DNA of 46,627 nt from Cochliopodium minus (Eukaryota; Discosea; Himatismenida; Cochliopodiidae): NCBI GenBank assembly GCA_024220525.1, contig JAMYWO010000294.1, positions 1-46,627 of the forward strand, written 5' to 3'. Positions 1 to 9,611 of the stretch are shown in pieces. The notes under the pieces are model-generated. The model ran no database searches. It saw only the letters and a program-made list of their open reading frames with translations, and had not been told where the DNA came from. Position numbers and translations under genes: made by a program. Position 1 is the first letter of the stretch. Each line of letters begins with the position of its first letter.

Positions 1-75
1 AAAAAATAAAAAATAAAAAATAAAAAATAAAAAATAAAAAATAAAAAAATAAAAAATAAAAAAATAAAAAATAAT
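1..75. repeat. A-rich heptamer-type simple repeat at the left edge
   Basis: Near-perfect tandem copies of AAAAAAT, with occasional 8-nt units. The last exon seen of the minus-strand RCC1 gene ends at 232 with a GT donor, so bases 1-231 most likely belong to its next intron. Beyond the repeat, 76-231 is AT-rich with no recognisable coding sequence. The window ends in the same kind of repeat on the right. Confidence 0.85.
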
Positions 76-231
76 AAGAATGAGAAATTTATTTAAAAAT
101 AATTTAAAGGAAAAATAATAAATTGTGAATAAATAAAAATTAAAACAATTTAATCGTGAAAAAAATAAGTCATGAAAAAAATAAAAAAATTAAAAAGAAA
201 AACAATAAATTGCGAAAAAAAAATTTTCTAC

Positions 232-3075
232 CTTTTGCGTTGATGACAGCACCATTATATTCACCTGCAGTGATATAAACGATGGGTTTTTTAAAAGGGA
301 TTTTGCAAAAAGAAGAGAGGGGAAGAATGGTTCCGACACGAGTGGAATCACCCAGACAGTAGTACTGAGACTCTCCCCATGTGATCACTTTTCCCTCTGT
401 CAAAAGAGCAACCCCGTGGTTTTTCCCGAATGCAACCATTGAAAATGAAAGATTTTCATGATGTAATGTTGGAGTGTTCAAATACACATTCAACACTGTT
501 TTGTCTCCCCTTATTAAAAATTAATAATAATAAAAAAAAAATTAAAAAAAATCTCTTTTAAAGTCAAAAAATAAAAAATCTTATTTTTTAAAACAAAAAA
601 AATGAAAGATAAAAATAAAAAATAAATATTTTTAAATAAAAAAATATCAAAAACAAAAAATAAACTATGAGTAATTTCTCTACATATTTATACAGAAATA
701 TTTAAAAATTTATGAATCTTAATTTAAACTGAATTATATTTTAAACATTATTTATTACGTGGTAAAAATCAAAAATAAAAATCAAAAAATATTGCTTTTA
801 AAGAAAATAAAAAAAATCAAAAATTTTTTGGAAAAAAAAAAAAATAAAAAATAATTCTTCGGATAAAAAAATTTCAAAACAAAAAAAAAAAATTTTTTTT
901 TTTTTTTTACCAAACATATAATTTATTTTGACTGTCAATGGCACCACTCATATTACCACCAGCACTCAAATAAACGATAGAGTTTCCCTTGAAAAATTCG
1001 ACCATTTTGGGATACTTCAAACTGACATTATCACCATGACCCAACTGACCTTGGTTTCCCCTTCCAAAACTCCACACAACTTTTTTGTCAGAAGTGAAAA
1101 TAAAATGCTTTTCTCCACACGCAACCAAATTCACATTTTTCAATGCAATAAAGTCTTGTGGTGTTGGTGTCAAGTGTCTGAATCTCCCATACAAAAACCT
1201 TTTTTTATAATTAAAAATAATTTAAAATATAATTTTAAAATAAAATAAAAAAATAAAAAATGAAAATAAAAATTCAAATAATAAAATTATAAAAAAATAA
1301 AAAATAAAATATATTACAAAAGTTTTAAAAAAAAGTTTTAAAATCAAAAAAAATAAATGTTTGTAATAAAATCATAAAAATAAAATGTGAAAGTTTAAAA
1401 CAAAAAATAATCCAAAAGTTTAAAAAAAGTATGTAAAAAAATATAAATATACAAAAAAAAAGTTTAAATAATAAAAAACAAAAAAAAGTTTAATTAATAA
1501 ATAAAATCAAAAAAAAAAAAAAAAGTTTAAATGAAATGTTAACAAAGTCCAAAAATTACTTTTCTTTTTCTTCTGACAAAAAACTGATCCCTCCTTCTAC
1601 TTCTTCTTCCTCCTCCTCATCTTGATCTTGTTCTTTCTCTATGATGGAACCCCAACCAGAAGCTTGAGAAGAAGACACAGCTTTTTTGTCCCCACTTTCC
1701 AGTTTGTAGTTTCTGAGGGAATAGTTGTTGATGGAGAAGTTCCTGCTTTTTGGAACGAGATTTCTTCTCGACATTTTATCTCCTTCTTTTTTTAACACTT
1801 CTCTTTTTACTCCTACTTTTCTTTCTCCTCTCAATGCAGTGACTCTTTCCTTGAATTTATAAATTTTAAAAAATTAAAAATTTTTTTTTTCAAAGAATAA
1901 TTTTTTCATATATGCAAAAACCAATTTGATATGTTTCATATACAGTATTCTTTCATTATGATCATTATATGCTTAAAATTAATATTTATTTATTATACCT
2001 TTGGCATCTTCTTTTTTGTTGGCAATTCATTGTTTTCAGGGATGAAATCTACTTTATTCTCGATTGGAAAGATTTTCTCTTGACTCATATCTCTGATCGA
2101 TGAATCATCTGAAGGGATAGGAGCTGAATTTCCTCTTTGTAAGAAGATATTTTCTTCAGAATCAGTATTGATTTCTGATTTAGAGAGATTATCAATTGGT
2201 AATTTGGGTATTATGGTCGAAAAGATGTCTCCTTTTCCATCGTTTTGTGAATCGTCATTAAAAGAAAAATCATCAGTTATATTATCTGAATCTTCACCAT
2301 TTGTGAAGAACATGAATTCTTTCCCTTGATCCTCATTTAAATTATTATTATTATTTGTTTCATTATCTTTTTCATTATTAGAAGTCGATGCATTATTGTT
2401 TGATTGTGAAGGTTCTTTATCTATTATTTCTTCTTTGGAAGATTTATCTGAATCATTTGAAGGAAAATTATCTTCTTTTTGTTCATTAAGTTGATTATTC
2501 CCTTCCTCATCTTTTTTATCATGTGTATCTTGCATCTCTTGCTTATTTTCTTTATTTTGTTGTATATTTTCCTTTTCTTCTTTGAAATTTGGTTGTATTT
2601 CTATTCCCCCACTCGATTTTGTTGTTTCCATATCATTATTACTCTGAATGGATTGATTTTGGGTTGTATTTATTTCTTTATTTGTGGGAGGAATTATATT
2701 TGTTGGAGGATTGATGATGTTCACAAGTGGGTTCTTTTCTGGATTCTTAATTATTTTGATCACCTTTTTGATTAAGGGTTGTTTATATTTGATAGGGGGA
2801 TTAGATATCGATGCATTATTGTTATTAAGAGGTGGGGATTCCGAAGTAATTTTAATCAGATTAGATTTTAATGGGCTTCCTATTACTTTTAATGGAACCT
2901 TTTGAGGTAATGGAGAATCAGATTTTATAAGCTTTGTTGGTAAAGGGATATTTTGTAAATTATTGTTGTTTGGAATTTCTGATGTTGTTTGTTTGGCAAT
3001 TTTGACGATTTTTGTTATTATTTTTTTTGGTGAAGGAATTATTGCCTCTGTTTTGATAGGAGGATTATCGCTCAT
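232..3075 (-). CDS. RCC1-repeat protein with long disordered N-terminus (3' end outside window)
   Basis: Minus-strand exons 3075-1999, 1849-1560, 1198-911 and 509-232; the gene continues left past a donor at 231. Phases close at every junction (AAG|GAA, AA|G, TG|G). ATG at 3075 opens about 360 residues of low complexity rich in Pro, Lys, Asn, Asp and Glu, then an acidic linker. RCC1-type beta-propeller blades follow, with motifs such as LVACGEKH, FGRGNQGQLGHGD, VYLSAGGNMSGAI, LYVWGD and VAFGKNHGVALL. RCC1 propellers bind small GTPases, chromatin or other partners; nothing here tells which. The join from the acidic exon into the RCC1 exon uses donor GTAATT two bases before a TAA. If that intron is not used, the first two exons form a separate gene ending at 1556. 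The RCC1 exons have no start of their own, which favours one gene. No GEF domain is visible before the edge. Confidence 0.7.
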
Positions 3076-3462
3076 TTATAATAATAAACAATCTCAAATT
3101 TATTTTTTTTTATATTTTTTTATACTTATAAAAATCAAAGTTAAAAAGAAATAAATATCCCTTATTTTGCTGAATGCAAAAGGAATTCCCAATATTTTGT
3201 TATTGATATTGTTCACAATTGTACTCATTTTTTTTTAATTAATTTGGACAATAAAAATCAGGGACAAATTGGACACAAATATTGCAAATTTAAAAATAAT
3301 TGTCAATTTTTAATATTTTCTTTATCTTCTTTTTGGCAAACTTTTAAATTATCAAATATTTTTTATATTTTTTTATTTATTGAATTAAAAATTAAAATCA
3401 CATGAAATCTTTTTAATTAAATTTCTTTCTCTTTTTTTTTTCCATGAATTATTTTCATTTTC
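3076..3462. other. Intergenic, start of RCC1 gene to end of MFS gene
   Basis: About 390 bases of AT-rich DNA between the ATG of the RCC1 gene and the stop of the MFS gene upstream of it on the same strand. It must contain the RCC1 gene promoter and the MFS 3' UTR. I see no RNA gene, repeat or further ORF in it. Confidence 0.6.
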
Positions 3463-6400
3463 TTATTTGAGTAATGTAGTTTCTTCTTCTTCCTTCAATG
3501 CATTTCTAATCCTTCTGTAATTTTCTCTTGTTCTCCAAAACAAGAAAAAGGAAAGAAGACCAGAAAGGAAACAAAAAAATCCACTAAAATAATTTAAAAT
3601 ATTAAAATAAAAAATAGTGAAATAGTGAAATAAATTATTTTAATTAAATATTAAATAAAAATAAAAAATTACCACAAAAGAAAAATATTTCTAAAACAAA
3701 CTTGACCTATACAATCTACAACCCCTTGTTTTTCAGCTTCAATGTCATATCTTTTTATTTTTTAGAAATAATCACAAAATTTTTTTTAAAATAATCACAA
3801 TTTTCCTGCTAACAAAGTTGCAAAAATTAATGAACCAATTCCAGGAGCCAGTTTGATCTATCACAAAAAAATTTAAAAAATGAAACATAAAAAATTTTAA
3901 ATAAAAAATAAAATAAATATTAAAAATAAAAATATAAAAATAAAATAACATATTAAAAATTAAAATATTAAAAAATAATTTACAATCCCAAAAATACCAG
4001 CGAAATAATAGGTACGACTGAACAACTCAGATACTAAGACAGGCATCAAAGCAAAATTAGTACCGAAAGCAACACCCACAATGATAACCCCGAAATAAAG
4101 CATTTTCAAATTTGCGAAAGCCATGTACACCATCCCTATCGTCATAAATATCGAAGCAAACAAAAAGAAAAAAGGTCTTGACAAATGATTAGACAATCTA
4201 TCGCTCAAAAATCCCGCTAATTTATTATTTAATTTTTTTATTTTATTTTTTTGATTTATTTTTTCGATTTATTTTTAATTTTTAATTTTATTTATTTTTT
4301 TTATTTATTTTCTTTTTATTTTTTTTTACCAAACATCCTAAATTTTATTTTTAAAAATTTTTTAGTCAAAGAAAATAAATAAAATGAATTAAACAATACC
4401 TAGTAAAAGAATTGATGATTGAAAACATTGTGATGAGTGTTGTTTGTCCTCCTGTAAAAAAAATATTTTTTATCATAAATTCGGAAACTTTTTGAGGTGT
4501 TGCATTAAGTTTTTATTTTTTATATTTTATTTTTTGTTATTTTTTTATTTTCCTATTTTCTTATTATTTATTTTATTTTAAATTTTATTTTAAATTTTCT
4601 TACCTTCTTTTCCTCCCAAAGCAATCACCAATGTTCCAGCATTCTTTTTATTTTATTTTATTTTAATTTTTAAATTGGAAAAAAAACACTCACATTCAAA
4701 AACACTTTCAAAATGACAAATTAAATTAAATTATTAAAAATAAAATAAAAACAAAAAAGTTTACCTAGACCTCCTCCTCCAACAATACCTTTAAAATAAA
4801 AAATAAAAAATAAAATTGTTTAAAATAAAAATTAGAAATAAAAATAAACAAAAAATAAAATAATAAAAATAAAATAATTGTAAAAAATAAAATAAACAAA
4901 ATTGTTTAAATATGAAAATAAAAGAAAAAATTGTTTTAAAATTTAAAAAAAAAAAAAATTTTACCCAAAGAAATGAAAATGAGCCAGAGGTTAAGAGTTT
5001 TCATGGCTTGAAAATAAGTCATTTCGGGGTTTTTGTAAGGTTCTTTGATGAGAGAGTTGGAGTCGGAGATTTTGGTTTCGTTGTCAGACCATTCCACTTT
5101 TTTCTTGTTACTCGTACTCAGAATCACTTCATCTTCGTACTTGTTTTCTATTTCCTCTGTTTGTTTTAACAATTTATCTTCCGCTATCTTTATTTTCGCT
5201 GCCTCTGTGAAAAAAAAAAATTAAATCAAAAAAAAAATTATTTGAAAATTTTAAAATAAATATTTTAAAAAAATATTTTAAAAAAAAAATAATAAAAAAA
5301 TTTATTAAAATAAACATAAAGATTAATTAATAAGTTTTAAATTAAATCAAAAAAATTAATAAAATAATTAAATATTAAAATATTAAAAAAAAAAATTCGA
5401 AAAAAAAAAATATTAAAAAAAATAATAATAAAATGTTATAAAAAATTTTTAAAAATAATTCAAAAAAAATGTGACTCAAAATATTATCTTGGTCAATCTT
5501 TCTTTTTGCTTCGACTATTAAAAAATATCAAAAAAAAAACTTTGAACATAATGAAAAAATTAATTTTATAATGATGTACCTGTGTAATCCACAAAAAAGG
5601 AGCCAATCAATAAAACACTACTTGTAGAAACAGACAAAAAGAATAACAGTTTGACAGCTATTTTAGTAAAAAAATTTTTATTTTTTAATTTTTTTATTTT
5701 TATTTTTATTTTTAAAATTTTTGGTTTTTTTATTTTTTATTTGATTATTTATTTTTTATTATTTTTGATTTTATGATTTTTTATTTTTATTTTTTATTTT
5801 TTATTTTCTAATTTTTTATTTTTTATTTTTTATTTTAAATTTTTAAATTTTTTGGTTTTTTGTTTTATTTGGTTATTTTACCATCAGGAGAAAAAAACCA
5901 CCTGTAAAACTGAGAAAACAAAGCGGTACTCATTCCAAAACACGCCAGCAACAATCCCAACACCTTTCCCACTTGTTTTTTATCAAAATTGACTGAACAA
6001 GATGCCCTATAAAAGATAAATTCATTCCAAAAAAAAAAAATGAAAATAATAAAATAATAAAAATAATAACAATAAATTAAAATAACAAATTAAAAAAGAA
6101 ATAAAAAATAAAAAATTGTAAAAAAATTAATAAATAATTTTTTACATTGTAGCCAACCCACAACCTCCGCCATGCCCTGCAACAAATAAAAATACACCCT
6201 AAAATATAAAATAAAAAATTTAAATTTAAATTAAAAAAAATAAAAAAATAAAAAAATAAAATAATAAAAATTTAAAAAAAATTAATATAAATACATTTTA
6301 ATGAATTTAAAATTTTTTATTAAAAAAAAAAATTATACCAACAAGAATGGACTTCTAACAAATTGAGTATCAGCTGCTAACCAGACGAGGGCATATCCTA

Positions 6401-7005
6401 TTAAAAGAAGTGCTGCTCCCATTATCAATGTTGTTCTTGGTCCGAATTTGTCAAACATGATCCCTGGCAAGATCGCCAAGTATATTCCAAAATTACCTTT
6501 ATGATTTATAATTTAAATTGTTTATTTGTTTCTTATTTTTATTTTAATTAAATTATTATTAAAATTTTTTTTTTTAGATGTTTGCATCTTTCTATTGTTG
6601 AACATATTATTAAATTAATTCTTTGATAAGAGTTTTATATTGAATGGTAAAATAAAATAGACAATGAAAAAATACTTTTGAATTTAGTGAACTCCAATTT
6701 GAAAGAGGGTATTTGTATGAGTGATATATTTTTTTTAAATTATTTTATAAATTTAAATTTTTGATTTGAAGAATATTCCAGTCTATTTTCTAAATTTGGT
6801 TTATTTGTTTTCAAAAAAGTTGAGATTGCATCTTTTTACCCAATGTGCCAATCAAGTTGATTTCTGTTTGAGAATAGTTGAAGATGGTTTTCAATTGTGG
6901 AGCAAATACACCAAAAATGTATTGCAAACCACTCACCAACATGACAATAGCACTGATAAATAAAATGAAGAATTTATTATCGAGTATTCTTGCACACAAT
7001 GTCAT
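3463..7005 (-). CDS. Major facilitator superfamily transporter, nodulin-like type
   Basis: Sixteen exons: 7005-6840, 6496-6339, 6198-6146, 6006-5882, 5657-5580, 5514-5476, 5204-4965, 4788-4765, 4704-4694, 4643-4604, 4451-4400, 4337-4330, 4216-3984, 3857-3799, 3750-3673, 3583-3463, giving 494 aa with all phases consistent. The first half has TM1 and motif-A-like MFDKFGPRTTL; HGGGCGLATM follows in TM4. A charged cytoplasmic loop of about 80 residues (exons 6-7) splits the two six-helix halves. The second half repeats motif A as RMFAGFLSDRLSNHL and ends in a charged tail. The order matches the nodulin-like/monocarboxylate-porter branch of the MFS, which moves small solutes through membranes; substrate unknown. 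Exons 4704-4694 (11 nt, followed by GTGAGT) and 4337-4330 (8 nt) are needed to keep frame and rebuild the family's conserved NN and second motif A. It is divergent from the selenoprotein gene across about 200 bp. Confidence 0.87.
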
Positions 7006-7209
7006 TTTTTTTTATTTTTGAAAGTGATTTATTTTATTAACTTCATTTCATTTTTTAAATAAATAAACCAAAAGAATTGAAATTTGATATTTCTTCAAAA
7101 TTGTGATTATTTATGACTTACAGTTTGCTCCTCTTCTTTTTTATTAAACTTGAATAAAACTAAAAATAAAATAAAAAAAATTAAAAGATAGAAATCTAAA
7201 AATAATTCA
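7006..7209. promoter_or_regulatory. Divergent intergenic region between MFS and selenoprotein genes
   Basis: The only non-coding space between two start codons facing away from each other (7005 minus, 7210 plus), so it must hold both 5' UTRs and both promoters. It is AT-rich and I recognise no specific operator or TATA element in it. Confidence 0.5.
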
Positions 7210-8187
7210 ATGAATTGTGAAAATGATGTATGTGAACGTATACCAAAACCTGAGAAATTAGACGAGGATTTGACAGATAAAAAACTATCCCAAATACCAG
7301 TATTCGATAAAAATGATAAAAGAATAGAATTTGGAGAGATAATAAAGAATAAGAATGTATTGGTTGTATTCATGAGGCATACGTAAATCCATTATTAAAA
7401 AAAAATTTTGAATAATTAGCGAAAAACTGACGAATTTCTAAAATAAAAAAAACAACAAAGAGGGTAAAAAATAAAAAGTATTTTGTTGTTATTTTTTTAG
7501 CTAATCCAAATTTTTAGGTGAAATGTATGCTTGAAAGAAGTCAACACCAATTATATCAAACTTCTAAAGCAAATAGAAGATTCTGATGCTAATTTGGTGT
7601 TGATCTCTCCAGGCAAACCAAACACATTGGATGATCTAAAAGAAAAACTGAAAATAAATTCCAAAGAATTTGATTCTATCCAGGTAAATATAAAAAAAGA
7701 AAACATGTCTTCTTTTTAAAAACGGAGAATATCTTTTTATAATAACTTAAATTATTTTAAAATATTTAATTAAAATTATTAATAATTTTTTCTTTAAACT
7801 TAGCTGTACGCAGATCCTTCCCAGTCACTTTATAATTATACAGGGATGGTAGTGGCAGGATTTTTGGATCTATTCAAAGGCGGAGGAATGGAAAAGTCGA
7901 AAGAAGCAAAAAAAGATGGTTTCAATGTTGGTTTCTCTTTTAGTTATGGTTCTATAAAACAATTAGGAGGTATTCGCCACAATAAATTTAATATTTTTAT
8001 TTTATAATCTGATTGAATTTTGATTGTTTAATTATTTTTTCAATTGTTTAATTATTTTTCTTTATAATTTTTTTTAGGGGTGATGTTACTTTCGAAAACA
8101 GGAAAAGAACTCTTTAAATATCAAAACAAATTAACTTATGATTACCCAACACTAGAAACGATCCCTTTCAAAGATCTCAAAAACTAA
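7210..8187 (+). CDS. Peroxiredoxin-like (PRXL2/AhpC-TSA, SelU family) selenoprotein with UGA-encoded Sec
   Basis: Four exons: 7210-7382, 7518-7683, 7804-7969, 8078-8187; 204 residues if the in-frame TGA at 7519-7521 is read as selenocysteine. The fold is the thioredoxin-like PRXL2/AAED1 type: LVVFMRH strand, then the redox motif U59-N-V-C62 (codons TGA AAT GTA TGC), then LKEVNTNYIKLL helix, LVLISPG strand, LYADPSQSLYNYTGM and a late GGVMLLSKTGKEL strand. In family members this motif is CxxC, and UxxC in fish SelU. The exon 1 donor (phase 2) plus the only acceptor, TTTTTAG at 7511-7517, forces the TGA in frame; the next AG downstream is out of frame. A full SECIS lies about 75 bases after the stop. 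Role: probably a cytosolic thiol/selenol oxidoreductase; substrate unknown. The alternative, a cysteine version broken by a TGC-to-TGA change, is made unlikely by the SECIS. Confidence 0.85.
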
Positions 8188-8261
8188 CTCGTTTTAAACA
8201 TCATTTGGATAAAAAAAAAGAACATTTTTTCAAAAAAGTAAAAAATATTTGATTTTTTTTT

Positions 8262-8344
8262 GAAAGAAAAAAGTAAAAATGAAATCTTTCACCAAATTGA
8301 AAATTTATTCAAAGTGAAAAGATAGACAAAACTTTTTTTTTTTG
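8262..8344 (+). promoter_or_regulatory. SECIS element, form 2 (3' UTR of the selenoprotein)
   Basis: Folded by eye. Helix I pairs 8267-8274 (AAAAAAGT) with 8331-8338 (ACTTTTTT). The SECIS core is ATGA at 8279-8282 opposite GA at 8325-8326, giving the tandem G.A quartet. Helix II pairs 8284-8292 (ATCTTTCAC) with 8314-8323 (GTGAAAAGAT, one bulged A). The apical part has the unpaired AAA at 8294-8296 and a mini-stem 8297-8301/8308-8312 (TTGAA/TTCAA) closing a 6-nt loop, which makes it form 2. It recruits SBP2 and the Sec elongation factor to recode the upstream UGA. It falls in the convergent gap before TRAPPC12, on the correct strand. Confidence 0.85.
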
Positions 8345-8441
8345 TTAAAAAAAAATCTGATATTTCCTTTTTAAATAAAATCTTTTTCTTTTGACCAAAC
8401 AATTACTATAACAAAATTTTATTTAACTTTTTTTTTTTATT

Positions 8442-9601
8442 TCAAAAAGACAAGTCAGAATTAGAGTGTTTTCTGATCAAATTGTTGAGTTCTTTCTTTT
8501 TATCTTGACTGTTTTCAAAGCTAAGTTCGTACAAAACAGAAACATTTTGTAACAAAACTTCTTCCAAGTTGTTTTTAGGATCATCAAAAAGAAATTTCTC
8601 GAGAACTTTCATTGAAGGATTCAATTCACACACGTTAAGTTTGCTTAAAGAATAGTTATTTACAAGTATCATGTTTTTACTGTCCAATTCCAACGCTTTT
8701 TCATAAAACTCTGCACTCTTTTGGTAATCTCCCTTGTGAAATTCGTAAACTGCGTTGTTGTTCAAAATGAGGATTTTATCTTGTGTTGTCAATTCTTTGT
8801 TTTGTTTGTTAATTTGTTTTTCCACATATCTATTTAATTTCCCTGCCATTTTCAGATTTCCTAAATTTATTTATTTTTAATTTTTAATTTATTTTTTTTA
8901 TAAAATAAAATTTCACCTGCTTGAATGTAGATACGAGATAAGAGAGATACAAGATATTTTTCTTCTTCTTTGTTATCATTTCTGGAAATGATATCCTTTA
9001 TTATGGAAATGGCAGCATTGTAATCATTTTGAAAGATGAATTGATTTGCCAAAGAGAATTCAACCCGTTGTTTTCTTTTCAACCATAATTCATTTTCTTC
9101 TTTACTAATATTTTCTATTGAAAGATTTTTGTTGACGTATGATAATAATTGAGACAATTTTTCAACACAAATATTATAATTTTTTTTAAAGTAAGATAGA
9201 CATTCTGCATCCACCAATTTCAATGCAAATGGAATCTTTGATGATTCTATTATGTTTATATCTCTTAATTGTTGTAATTCTGTGAGAATATGATCGAACC
9301 ACTTTGAAAATTATAACAAAGAATTTAAATAAAATATATCAAATAAACTATTCTTTTGAATATTTTGGCAAAATATTTTTTACCCTCATTTGAATACAAC
9401 AAATAATTTTGCATAATTTTAGTTGATAATTATATTCTGGGTCTGTTGCATTCTTTTGAGAAATTGAAATAAGCTTATTTGCTTCTCTCCATTGTTTAGC
9501 TTCCTATAAAACAAATTCAATCAAAGAATTAAAGGAATGAAACATTATCAAACCATTAATTTGAGAATTGATGTATATCTAGATTCAACAATATCTGTCA
9601 T
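8442..9601 (-). CDS. TRAPPC12: TRAPP complex subunit 12 homologue (TPR protein)
   Basis: Exons 9601-9554, 9503-9384, 9301-8917 and 8860-8442 give 323 aa. The protein is the conserved C-terminal TPR half of TRAPPC12 (TTC15): LWLKRKQRVEFSLANQ, then SLLSRIYIQAGN, then LNNNAVYEFHKGDYQKSAEF, and the closing VSVLYELSFENSQDKKKEL, which matches the family's 'N-L-x-x-x-Y-E-L-E' ending. TRAPPC12 belongs to the TRAPPIII tethering complex in ER-Golgi and autophagic traffic. The long disordered N-terminal region of the human protein is absent. The first intron has a GTTTGA donor. The start codon is only 10 nt after the stop of TTC39 on the same strand. The family assignment rests on remembered motif order, not an alignment. 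Confidence 0.78.
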
Positions 9602-9611
9602 TTCAATTTTT

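Noticed and set aside
1556-1849. A gene ending EEKEK-stop at 1556, separate from RCC1
   Set aside because: It remains possible but less likely: the RCC1 exon at 1198 lacks a start, and a GTAATT donor two bases before the stop joins in the right phase.
7518-7530. TGA in the peroxiredoxin gene as a plain splice misprediction or pseudogene
   Set aside because: There is no alternative AG in phase, the rest of the gene is intact, and a complete SECIS follows; all three would have to be coincidence.
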